Below are positions 1-10,900 of a stretch of 64,000 bases of DNA, in pieces; position 1 is the stretch's first letter; each line of letters begins with the position of its first letter. Under the pieces are notes generated by a model. It was not told where the DNA came from. It ran no database searches and worked only from the letters and a program-made list of their open reading frames with translations. The DNA comes from Ianthella basta (taxonomy: Eukaryota > Porifera > Demospongiae > Verongiida > Ianthellidae): assembly GCA_964019415.1 (NCBI GenBank), contig OZ025882.1, forward strand, positions 4,815,427-4,879,426. Reading direction: 5' to 3'. The translations under genes were made by a program, and so were the position numbers.

Positions 1-2
1 GT

Positions 3-1490
3 GACTTACTGCAAGAAGATGCCCAAGGCCAGAATGGTAACCAAGTAGATAGGGAGGTGCAACTTGATGAAGAAGAGAGGGCACCAATTGCAGTTGAGGA
101 AGTAGAAGTGGCCATATCGAAGTTGAAAAACGGAAAGTCACCAGGTATATGTGGAATTAGTGCAGAGATGTTGAAAGCTGGAAGGACTGTAGTGGTGAAG
201 TGGTTACATAGGATAATGAGCCTTGCATGGGAGAATGGACAAGTACCAGAAGACTGGCGACGTGCTGTAATTGTGCCAGTACATAAGAAAGGAAGCAAAG
301 TAAAGTGTGAGAACTACCGTGGCATAAGCCTGCTGAGTATCCCAAGCAAGGCCTACGCGAGGATACTGGATGAAAGGATAAGAAGCGTGACAGAGAGCAA
401 GGTACTTGAGGCTCAGGGGGGCTTTAGAAAGGGCAGAAGTTGCACGGATCAGCTCTTTACCATAAGACAATTGAGTGAGAAGATGATAGAGAAGAACAAG
501 AGGATGGTGGTGGCATGTGTGGATTTGGAAAAGGCGTATGACAGGGTGGGTAGAGATAAGTTATGGAAAGTGCTAGAGGAATATGGTGTGAAGGGAAGAC
601 TGCTGAGGGCCATTAGATCATTGTACAAGAAGAGTGAAGGGTGTGTCAGAGTAAAGGATGAATTGTCAAGCTGGTTCCCAATAACACAAGGAGTGAGGCA
701 GGGCTGTGTCATGTCACCATGGCTGTTTAATGTCTTCATGGATAAGATAGTGAGGGAAGGAATGGAGAATTTTGTTGGAGGTATGAAGATGTCAACTACT
801 GAAGTGGGTGTAGTGCTATTTGCAGATGACGTGATGCTACTAACAGAGAGGAAGGAGGATATGGAGGCAAATTTGAAGGAGTTGAAGAAGGCGATGAGTA
901 ACTGGGGAATGAAAATACATTGGGGCAAGACTAAAGTGATGATGGTTAGTAGGAAAGGAGAAGAATGCAAAGTGTGCGTGGATGGGGAAGAGATAGAACA
1001 AGTGCAGAATATGAAATACCTAGGAGCTATCCTGAGTGCAGATGGGACATGTGAAGAGGAAATTGAACAGAGAGTGGGAGCAGCAGCCAGAGTGATAGGA
1101 GCAATGCGGAAGGAGGTGTTGGAAAGGAAGGAGTTGAAGAAAGCTACGAAGATGAGGGTGTACAATGCGATAGTGCTACCAACCATGCTGTATGGCAGTG
1201 AGACATGGACAGTGATGAAGAGACATGAGAGCAGACTAGGGGCAACAGAGATGGCTTACCTGAGAAGAGTCGAAGGAGTGACAAGGATGGACCGAGTAAG
1301 AAATGCAGATGTGAGAGAGGCAGTTGGACAAGAGGAGGTGATGGAGAAAGTAAAAAGGAAACAAAGAGCATGGAAGGAGAAGCTGGAGCAGATGGAAGAC
1401 AACAGATTAGTGAAGAAGGTGTACACTGAGGAAATTGCAGGGAAAAGGCCAAGAGGAAGACCTAGAAAGAAATGGATTGACAGTTTCTAG
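3..1490 (+). CDS. LINE (non-LTR retrotransposon) reverse transcriptase, 5' end outside window
   Basis: The frame is open from base 3, so the protein continues upstream of the window. The codon at 57 is GTG and is not a real start. Reverse transcriptase landmarks are visible in order: SPGICGISAEMLK, GFRKGRSCTDQLF, the AYDRV block with the first catalytic Asp, the VRQGCVMSPWLFN block, and FADDVMLL, which is the F/YADD catalytic box. The C-terminal part (MLYGSETWTVMKRHESRLGA onward) is typical of several APE-type LINE clades. It ends in a basic RPRGRPRKKW tail. No endonuclease domain is in view. The clade (RTE, CR1 or related) is not resolved. The reading frame is intact for about 495 codons, so the copy may be young. 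It copies its RNA into the genome by target-primed reverse transcription and has no role in the neighbouring gene. Confidence 0.9.
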   Translation, partial: DLLQEDAQGQNGNQVDREVQLDEEERAPIAVEEVEVAISKLKNGKSPGICGISAEMLKAGRTVVVKWLHRIMSLAWENGQVPEDWRRAVIVPVHKKGSKVKCENYRGISLLSIPSKAYARILDERIRSVTESKVLEAQGGFRKGRSCTDQLFTIRQLSEKMIEKNKRMVVACVDLEKAYDRVGRDKLWKVLEEYGVKGRLLRAIRSLYKKSEGCVRVKDELSSWFPITQGVRQGCVMSPWLFNVFMDKIVREGMENFVGGMKMSTTEVGVVLFADDVMLLTERKEDMEANLKELKKAMSNWGMKIHWGKTKVMMVSRKGEECKVCVDGEEIEQVQNMKYLGAILSADGTCEEEIEQRVGAAARVIGAMRKEVLERKELKKATKMRVYNAIVLPTMLYGSETWTVMKRHESRLGATEMAYLRRVEGVTRMDRVRNADVREAVGQEEVMEKVKRKQRAWKEKLEQMEDNRLVKKVYTEEIAGKRPRGRPRKKWIDSF

Positions 1491-1626
1491 CTACAGATTT
1501 GAATAATACTACATATTGACTATAGACTATGCATACGTAGATGTTACACTGAACTATGACAATGTCATAAATTTTTAAATACTGTAAAGATAGCGGCGAC
1601 CTCCTGCATAGGAGATAAGCTGTGGT

Positions 1627-1646
1627 GATTGATTGATTGATTGATA
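1627..1646 (+). repeat. (GATT)n microsatellite tail of the LINE
   Basis: Four to five GATT units lie directly after the LINE 3' UTR. The same tail, longer, ends the related fragment at 22699-22726. Confidence 0.75.
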
Positions 1647-1894
1647 AATGAGACGGAATTTTTAATTAAGTCTTCATTCTTCTACAAGCAGCCTGCAAAA
1701 TACTAATATAAATGCACTAAGGAGAACATATAATGTATGGTGCATTTATATTGACGCATAGTGGTATCTTGTATATTAATGCAACTGGGCTCGTTGAGAC
1801 ATGAAACTTGGTTGACACATCCAAGTGGTCCACCTTCCAATGGCAGCGGTGCAGGTTCGGACCGGCTGTAACCTCCATGTGCTGGCCCGGAGCC

Positions 1895-2067
1895 ACTGTA
1901 ACTTGCACTGGTGGTCTTTTTCAATGACCAACTAGCGCAGATACTCTACTGGCACATGTGGTGTTGGCTACTGTAACTTGCACTGGTGGTCTTTTTCTAT
2001 GACCAACTGACGCAGATACTCTACTGGCACAGGTGGTGGTGGCTGCGATATTGTAACTTGCACTGTG
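1895..2067. repeat. Tandem repeat, about 75-80 bp unit, just over two copies
   Basis: The block starting ACTGTAACTTGCACTGGTGG at 1895 recurs at 1970 and partly at 2050. The body containing the motif CGCAGATACTCTACTGGCAC is shared by the first two units. It lies in non-coding DNA, probably a gene A intron. No other gene or element is recognised between 1647 and 3017. Confidence 0.75.
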
Positions 2068-2512
2068 TGGTGGTATATATATATATAATACGCGAACCTA
2101 CGGTTGTACGTCAATGCTTACATTTATATTGAATGTATTGGGCGAAGTATTGGGTATAGGGAGTTTATATTATAATGGCCGCGCCCGCCTCGGAGGACTT
2201 CACTCTGCCACCTGGAACACATGAGTAACGTAGAAACTGGTGAGCACCGTGATATGTACACACTAACATTCTTAAACCGTTTCTAGCATTGAAAAGCTTA
2301 GCTCGCACGGTTGCCCTTCTAAATGCTCTTCAGAACCTGTCCCACGCGTACTGCGCTGTAGCAAACGTACATAGCTTTTGCCATCACAGACCACTAGCTA
2401 CTCTGGCGACTGTGAGTTCCTTGGTACATTATATTTCTGTAAATATTCACGGTAAATGCATGTGCTGTAAGCAGTCATGTGTCTGTCTTTGCTGGAGATT
2501 TCTCCGTGCATG

Positions 2513-2534
2513 TGTGTGTGTGTGTGTGTGTGTG

Positions 2535-2604
<70 letters not shown>

Positions 2605-2618
2605 CGTGTGTGTGTGTG
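2513..2618. repeat. (TG)n microsatellite
   Basis: About 100 bases of nearly uninterrupted TG dinucleotides, broken by single CATG and TATGCG variants. Open frames through it on both strands (Cys-Val and Thr-His runs) are artefacts. Confidence 0.95.
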
Positions 2619-3017
2619 TCATGTAGCTATGTCTGGTGACTAGTGGTGTATGTGTACTGTCACTGAGGTGTATGACACAATGTCATGTGTTACCAATCAT
2701 GAGTGACAGAGCAGCGACCGAAGGGAGCAAGTATTTCGAGTTGGGGCGGCAGCCCCACGCGTTTTTTTAACTCGAAATACTTGTAACCATTGCAATCAGA
2801 TTGTGAAGAAAATTTACTACTGCAATGATTGCAAAATTAGCCCAGTGCAGTAACTGTTGCTCAGCATAGCTTGCACTACATATATATATACCAACTGTTA
2901 TGTGTTTGACAAATATCATACAGTGTGTGATATGATGAAGTTTGCCCAAATTTGTTTTTCTTAACTGTGATTTACTATAGCTTCTCTAGTGCATTGTTCC
3001 TTCCCAATGGTATGCAG

Positions 3018-6000
3018 GGGTATCTGTTCAAACCTTGCTGATGACCCCATAAGAGACTACTTGAATCCTATCATGGAAGACCTAGCTCATGCATACCTTA
3101 GTATATTGAAAAAGCAAGAAGGAAAACGTAAAGAGTTCTTTGGCCTCAGAGACTTTTACAGGTATATCTGTGCATGATGCTTCTCCTGCTCTTGCGTTTT
3201 CTGTTCATGCTCGTTGTTCCTGCTTTCTAGGTACTGTAAAATATGATAAACTATGTAGGGCATACAGTGCACTGTTGAGCTATGCTGAAAGTAGGTTGAA
3301 TGTGATGCTGCTTATATTTCTTATCAATGCAGTCTTATCAAGATGCTTTACAGGGTAGTCTGGAAAAATTGTGAAGCTGAAGATGCTGAAGAAACAGAGT
3401 TCTACTTAACTAAAAGTCAGCTGACTCAAGCTGTGTTGAGAAATTTTGGTGGCTCTGATGAGCTGGATCCTCTTGAAGAATTTCAGGATTGCCTAGAGTC
3501 AGACATTCTGGAAGAGGTATACTTATGGTAGTCATGCTATCACGTACTTCTCAAGCTAGAAGTATAGCCCATACACAGAAATTTTGCAGAAGCTAACATT
3601 GTCTCACCTATTTACACACCTGCTCCATTCAGGACGATGAAGAAACATTAGCTGATTGCTCAGCCCTTGGTCTCATCAGTGCAAGCCTGAGTAATAAGGA
3701 AAGAACATGGCATGGGTTAGTGCAGTTGTACCTCTGTATCTGTGGAAATATTCTGCGTTCACATTGTGTGTACACTTAATATACAGCAGTCTAGACTGTT
3801 TGCTATCTAGGTACCTCCTGCCTATGTTGAACAATGGAGCTTCTCACTGTCTTCCCTAGGCTTCTGTTGTGTTTAGTGTTAGGTCAGATTGGGGCTATGC
3901 TGTCAGGTAGGGTGCAGTTACAGCGTGATTGTGAGGGTAGGTAGCCCATTTGGAATGACTGTTCGAATTTATCATAATTCTAGTGGTATTTTATAAAGTT
4001 TAAAAGGAGTCATATGTATGCATAACTTATGAATTGAGGTAAAATGATATATTGTACTGTGTGTTGTACATAGCTCAGATGACGAATGATTTCATATTTT
4101 GATGCATTGTGCATTTGATCAGTACATGTGTAGATTTCTATATCTTCTGTTTGTAGGGAAAATCGCTACCTACTGTTCTTGACTGAGAATGATGCAGCCT
4201 TGGAAATCATGCATAGATTCTTGTTCCATAGTGAAGACATACAACCATATGTTCTGTTTGGAAGTAGCTTCCCAAAAGACAAGGACTACACTCAGGTGTG
4301 TGTATTGCACCCTTTTTGCTGTTTAAAACAACTTGAAAGGAAACTGTAAAATATGCATAACATGCAGCTACATTGTCATATCCATTAATAATGAAGGTGT
4401 GCCGCAACATTAACCAAATCAAGATATGCATGGAAGCAGGTCGGACTGTTGTGCTGTTGAATCTGGACAACCTATATGAAAGCTTGTATGATCTTCTGAA
4501 CCAGGTGGGTGTACTTGCTAGAGTGAGTGACAAGTATGCCTTTGGTCTAAGTTAGTGTTGCTGTATGACGATTTGCAATTCCTTGTGGGTACAACTAATT
4601 AGGGAGTAACAATATGAATCCTTTGTGACTTCATTATAACCACTATTTTGCTGCAGTACTACACCAAGATGCTTCGTAGTCGTTATGTTGACCTTGGACT
4701 TCAAACACACAGAATCAAGTGCAGGGTGCATGATGACTTCAAGTGAGTACTTTTTTGTTTGTAGTAATTGATGAATTTTAGGAAATCAAATAACGATACA
4801 TTGTGTGGCACATAGTAATCATAACATGGCATTTAATTTCTTCTGCTGCTCTACCTGGATTTGATCTACCATATCTGCTCCAACAATTCATCACCACACA
4901 TACACTAATAATTTCATCATTTGGAACCATTAGAGCTACAATGGAGAAGACCGTCAAAAGGAGGCAAATAGTTAGAGTTTTCAGTCGAAACATTAAAGCA
5001 AAGGCAATACATTTGAGCGCACTTTCATAAGGAGCATCCCTCGCTGAAATGGTCACTTTCGAAATGATCGTGCGAACAGTAGTTCAAGGTAGTCCCACAA
5101 CTTGCAATTATGCAATTAAGTCCATTGTCACACTAAATGAACAAAACAGAGTGGCGTCATGCCATTGAAAGTATCTTATTGTAATAAACGTAATGCACAA
5201 TTGTTTATTACCTAATTACTCCTTCATTTTTGAATGGATAATCACAAAACATGGTAGGATTATGAAGAGGCATAGCGAGACTAGCATGGTCGTGCCAAAG
5301 TTTTGGTTAAAGTTGTTCCATCCGAGTTCTTGCCACTTTTACAGCCGCTGCCATATCTGAGAGGTAGGGAAAAGATTGTGCTTCATTGTCCACAAACTCC
5401 TCCTTCAATTTTCTACCAATCTTCGCCAAACTTGGAAGAGTATATCACAGCAATACGGGGGGTGACCTAAAGTGTTAGCGCCTTCACCACTGGACTCCTT
5501 TAGGCAAAGTGGATTACCATAACTAAATTCTGCGAGCACGGAGTGTTATGGAGTGTGTCTACGGGATGCTCTCAATTAAATGGACAGTTTGGAACTCACC
5601 TGAAGGGCAGGTATTCAGCTAATATAGACAAAGAAACTAAGACAGAAGGACACAGACAGCACCAAGTGTTGTTGACTTAGTTCCTCACTTTGTTTCTGAC
5701 CTGTGCACAGCCATACTGCAGCACTTCCAACAAAAACTTAAAATGCTTCCTGGCCATGACAAACATTAGAGCCTAATGGTGGAGATTAGAGAGACAGGAA
5801 ATTTGTGGCCACTAGAATACGTTGAATGAATCTTTTCCCTGATGAAATTTAGAGATAACATAATTATAGAGCAGATATGGTAGTGATGCATCATACATAA
5901 TGCACCGGATCTTGGTTTGTATGTTCGTTTATTCCTTAATAAATTGGCACCTTGCGGGGAATTGGCTCCAGACCCTCCACGCCTGTTGAGGGATAGAACG

Positions 6001-7907
6001 GGCATGTTCTTAGAGGGGTGCCATTTACTTAGGTGCCTTGTGGCCGAAGAGCACGATTCCTTTGTCTGTTCTCCGCTGGTCGATACGCCATTATTAAATT
6101 TATCGACCCTTCCACTACTGGTCGTTGGTGGACTTGATATGTACTATGCCAGTTAAGGGAGCGGGGGAAGCGAGCTTAGAGGAGTGCCATTCACCTAGCT
6201 GCCCTGCAGCCAAAGCGCGCGCTTTCTTTTTCTACGGGCCATGACGCCATTTTTGACTACTCTTGCAGCCCTAGACAGTGTACATTTTTCATTCCGCCAT
6301 AAGAATGTGATGTCACATCCTGTTGGCGTCAGTGCATGCCAATGTTACTAATTTAAGAAATTACACATTTGTTGCCAAGGAAGTACTTTAGCTTCTTATC
6401 TGATGCCTGATGCCAGCCCGGCTGACATCAGCACACTGTGACACAACATGCTGGCGTTGCCAGACAGGCACTGGCGTGCCCTTGTTGACACGCTAGAGCA
6501 GGGAAGCCCACCAAAGGCAGGTTTTCCTGCTAGTTGTCTGAAAGTGGGAAGACTGTCATGAGCATTCATATCAAAACATATTCATGGCCACAGTATTTGT
6601 AATGCTAGTTTGAGCCCTTTGTAGGCAGCAATTGATAACTTTCCTATGCATAAATACATAATGTGATTCCTGTAGAGTAAAACGTGTAGTGCTGCTATCA
6701 TCTTAATGCTTTCTTTCACTTATAGAACTATCCCCAGTCTGTTGATAAAAGCTCTTTAACTAGGCATACGCTAAGCGCATAAGAATTGCCTCGCAGCATG
6801 AATAGTACGTGGCCAGTGGACAAGTGAAATGTGATGTTACAGTCTGGAACTGTCTTTGTAGCCAAGCGCCTTGTTTGTACTGCCAAAGCTCCTCAAGCCT
6901 GGGCTGAAGCTGCTCGACCGTCGCCTAGGCCAATAGCCTTGTGCCATTCTGCCGCATTCACTTCTAGTCTGGCCTCTATTTGCCCCGCTGTCTCTTTGTC
7001 AAGTCGCACGTGCTGTCTTGCAGCATAGCCTCCTTGGCCTGCTGGACGCAACCGCAGTGTTGCCATTCCCATCTGCTCTCCTTCTGTACCCCTCTTTCGC
7101 GGGAGTATGTCGGCAAAGATGAGCAGCCATACAGGAGCAGAAGCACCCCCTGAAAGACGAGCCATCCGTCACATGCGCAGTCATTATATTAGATATATAT
7201 CACCAAAGCTCAAATAGATAGCAGTCAATGGCCTCGCTTCGCTCGCTTACGCTCGCCGCTAGGCAATAATGATGATGATGATGTAAAGATGCAGTAGGCC
7301 ATGTGCTTAAAGAGCTCTCTAGCTAGAGGGCTCACCTTGGCAATGTGGCAGAAACCAGCAACACTATATGTCCTTAATTAACTGTGTGACTTTCCTCAAC
7401 CACTAGCATCCATACAACATATGTCAGAGTGCATTTATCCAGATCACCATGCAAATATTCTTTGTAGTGTATGCACTCCTTACAATTATTTACTGTTGAA
7501 GTAATTGTCATGTATAATTCCCATTCATTATCCAGGCTCATCCTCATTGCTGAGAAGGACAAAGTATATGACAAGTTTCCAATTCCTTTGATAAACCGCC
7601 TTGAGAAGCATCTGGTCAACATATCCACCATTCTGTTAACTGATCAGCAAAAGGCACTGAACACATTGAAGCAATGGATTGGTGGTTTCACAAGAGTGCA
7701 GGGGTACGCAACTTGTTGCATCAGTGTCTCTTGCATGTGTATGAAACACGCCTTTGTGTATGAATTTCTTACATTTTGGAGGGCACTCTGTTCCTTAGAT
7801 TCAAAGAAAGTGATGCTTTCATTGGCTTTCAGTCACAAACTCCAGCCGCTGTGGTTCTGCAAGCCAGTCAGCTTCTTGATGGAACATCACATTCTTGGAA
7901 TGTTGAT
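3018..7907 (+). CDS. RNF213: Gene A exons 1-8: end of one AAA module and the next AAA module
   Basis: Exons 1-2 encode KEFFGLRDFY followed, across the splice, by SLIKMLYR and LTQAVLRNFGG, matching the lid that follows RNF213 AAA3. Exons 4-7 encode YLLFLTENDAALEI, VLFGSSFPKDKDYTQ, VCRNINQIKICMEAGRT, VVLLNLDNLYESLYDLLNQ, RYVDLGLQTHRIKCRVH and FPIPLINRLEKHL, which line up in order with the vertebrate AAA4 region. The LNLDNLYESLYD segment is the probable Walker B region. The FPIPLINRLEKH segment is the strongly conserved block that follows it. Exon 8 encodes ESDAFIGFQSQTPAAVVLQA, matching the segment after AAA4. AAA4 is reported as one of the catalytically competent modules in RNF213. The module assignment is from memory. 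Confidence 0.88.
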
Positions 7908-10900
7908 GTGAGTGGTATGTGTTTAAGAATTGGTATGTCCATACCCATGCAAGCTCATTAATGTCTGCTGACTTGCACTTTGTACTAACCTTTGCTGAAA
8001 CATACACTCCTTGTATTGGTAGTTCATCCCTATTTGCCTGTATTTCTGCATCAGTAGGTATTTCATTTTTTAGAGTATAGGTTATACAATGAGGATGAGG
8101 TTGTTTTGGATGTATACACCAAGGGCAAGCCCAAGGCATAACCTGAATCCAAATTGTATAACCAGCTTGTACCAGAATCAGTGCTAAATCAAGGTCCCAA
8201 AGAATTGCTGTCCTTCGCAACAACTTCATTTCCTTAGCAACGAGGAAGAAAAATCGAGGAAACCACGGGCAGCACAGCTGACAGCAGCATGGACCTTATG
8301 TAAACAGTTTTAGTGGTTCTGTTAGCCATTCACTGATAAGGCGGCGGTCACACTACGGCGAAAGTGACGGCGACGGTGACGGTGACGTCACGTTTTTGCG
8401 GTCACACTACGAATAACTTACCGGGACCGCAACCGTGACCCTGCCGTACCGTGACCGTCGCCGTGACAGCGGTCGCCACGGTGACGGTGACGGCGACGAT
8501 AGAGGCGAAGGTGTGAACCGTGTTCTGTGAGTGATCTAGCGAACGATGGCGTCTGGAAGCAAGAAAACGAGAGCCAAATGGACACCTGACATCGAACGAA
8601 GACTGATCGACATCTGGGCCGACATCATAGAGGAGTTTAGTGGCAAAATGATAACGCGGAAGAAGAAAGAAGCAATTGCAACGACGAGACTGAACGCCTA
8701 CTTGACGGAGGAGCTGGGGAGGACGAATGTGTACACTGAAAAGGCGATCTGCAATAAAATTGACACAATTCTGAAGAACGGAAAGAAGATGTATGCCACT
8801 TACCAGAAAAAAGGAGAAACTGGCAAAGAGTATACTGAAGAGGATGCAGAAATAGACCTCGAAGCAGCTGAGAGTAGCTGGCCTAACTTCAAAACATTCC
8901 ATGAGCGCTTTAAAGACCATCCATCTTTGGGCCCTGGGGCAGTCGATGACTCCGTGACTCCCACTCCCAGTACTATTGCAAGGTCTGTAGCTGGTGATGA
9001 ACCTGAAGTTACTGGCACTGCTACCAGTACCCCTGATGTTTCAAGGCCCCCATCCAGGAGTGTGGTAGACAGTGATAGTGAAGAGGATGAAGATGACATT
9101 CCACTGCCACCTAGTAAGAAGAAAAAGGGAAATGAGACACCCACTGTTGCCAGAGTGGGACAGAAGAAAGGGAAAGGGACTGCAGCCACCCAGTTCTTGC
9201 TGGTGTTGTGAAGGCATGTCTCCCAGAGGCTCCGATCACCTGCTGTCATGTAACAATGTGTCATGTAACAATGTGTAGTGCCACTTTGTCTAGAACTTTC
9301 GACACATGCATCTATAAAAGATCACCTCCTCCCTTTGTAACTGCTGCTGTTGTTGTTCAATAAAGCTCCCTGGTTCCCGTTACCAGTGTCCGTTCGCGTA
9401 GTGCCTGTCCCTTACCCTGTCCTCGCTGTCTGGACTTGTCCCATGTACCCCGTGCCCACGACAACGGTACAATTGGTGTCAGAAGTGGGATCTAGATGAG
9501 TACCAGAGCGACAACCAAGATGGAGGCTCTTCTTGAGGAGGTGATCCAGCAGAACGAAAAGATAGTCCGGCGAATGGACGAGCAGTCGGAGCAAATTAGC
9601 GAGCATCTGAGGATGCTGAGTCAGCAGCAGTCGGAACGAGTAGACGGTATCGCCCAGAAGCAAAAGGAGACTGAACAGGAAGTCAGTGCCATCGCAGGAG
9701 ATTTGAGCTCCGTAAAGCTGACCGTTGAGGGTCGGCTGAGTGCAATGGAGAGCTCAGTATCAGGACTGACGAATCAGCTCCGCACCGAGGTCGGAGAAAG
9801 CCGCGAGTCACTGAAGCAGGAACTTCGCGTGGAACTACTACGGGAGCTTGGAGCTACACCCGGTCTTCGCCCTGCTGCGCGCCCCTTCACGCCTTCGGAC
9901 CCGAATACAGAAGCAATTGGAGGGCAGACTAATCGGGTTGGGGACACCAGTGCAGCGGGCAGGACACCCCTCACCCCGAGTGTGGTACAACAGCGCCCTG
10001 CACCATTCGATGGGACGCTTGCTTGGGACGCCTACCATGCCCAATTTGAGTTGTTGGCAGAAATGAATAGGTGGGACCGCTCAGAGAAGGCCACTTATCT
10101 GGCCATCAGTCTAAAAGGGGCTGCAGCCACCGTATTGACAAACCTCCCTCCGGAGAAGCGCCATGACTATGCAGCCCTGACTACAGCACTGGACTCCCGA
10201 TTTGGTGCGACACACCAGACTGAACTGAACAGGATGCGCCTCAAGTCCAGAACCCGTCACAGAGATGAGACCTTGGCTGAGCTGGCAGAAGATGTTGAAC
10301 GCCTTACACGCCTTGCATACCCAGGAGCAACCGAAGACATGATTCAGGTTCTTGCACAAGACCAATTCGTAGATGCTTTGGTGGAAGAGGACGTGAGGCT
10401 CCGTATTCGCCAGAACAAGCCAGTGACATTGTGTGACGCCTTGAGGATTGCTCTGGAACTAGAGTCTTATCAACTAGCCAGCAGGCAAAGAGTGAAATAC
10501 GTGAGAGAAGCCCAGTCGCTGGAGGATGGATACGCAGTGCAACAGCAGGTGTCCACAGCTACAGCCAGGGAAGACATCCTACAGCAACTGGTAGATGCTA
10601 TTCGTGGTGATGCAAGCTCACTCCCATTCAGAAGGAAACCAGGCAGAGGAAATGCCTTGACTTGCTGGGAGTGTGGGGAGAAAGGCCACCTTAGACGAGA
10701 GTGCCCTCGGCTGCAGAAGAAGCAACAGGGAGGGGATACAGTGTCCCGTCCGGGAAACGGGCAGTAGCCGGGCTTGCGGGGCAAAGCTCGGCTGGGACAT
10801 CTACAGCCCCCATAGTAGAATTTGACATCTTCAAGACGGGATCTATTAACAGCGGAGGAGACAGCCTGACAGTTCCGGGAACCATCAATGGGAGACCCTG

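Larger units (their letters stand above)
1..1646 (+). mobile_element. 3' part of a LINE with (GATT)n tail
   Basis: The reverse transcriptase reading frame is followed by about 135 bases of 3' UTR and then a GATT/TTGA tetranucleotide tail at 1627-1646. A second copy of the same family at 22244-22727 ends in the same tetranucleotide tail, which supports this as the element's 3' end. The element lies upstream of gene A's first visible exon and is therefore probably in a gene A intron. Confidence 0.8.
4743..7535. other. Gene A intron 6, repeat-rich, no gene
   Basis: This 2.8-kb intron holds one copy of a dispersed repeat at about 5255-5500 (second copy near 59010-59260), a copy of another family at about 5910-6534, and GATGAT triplets at 7267-7282. 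Open frames in it have no recognisable protein content. Confidence 0.7.

Noticed and set aside
449-1186. Long minus-strand open frame opposite the LINE reverse transcriptase
   Set aside because: It is a shadow of the real + strand frame; composition follows from the purine-rich coding strand and no motif is seen.
2289-2639. 116-codon + frame ending in a Cys-Val run
   Set aside because: Half of it is translated (TG)n microsatellite; no family resemblance.
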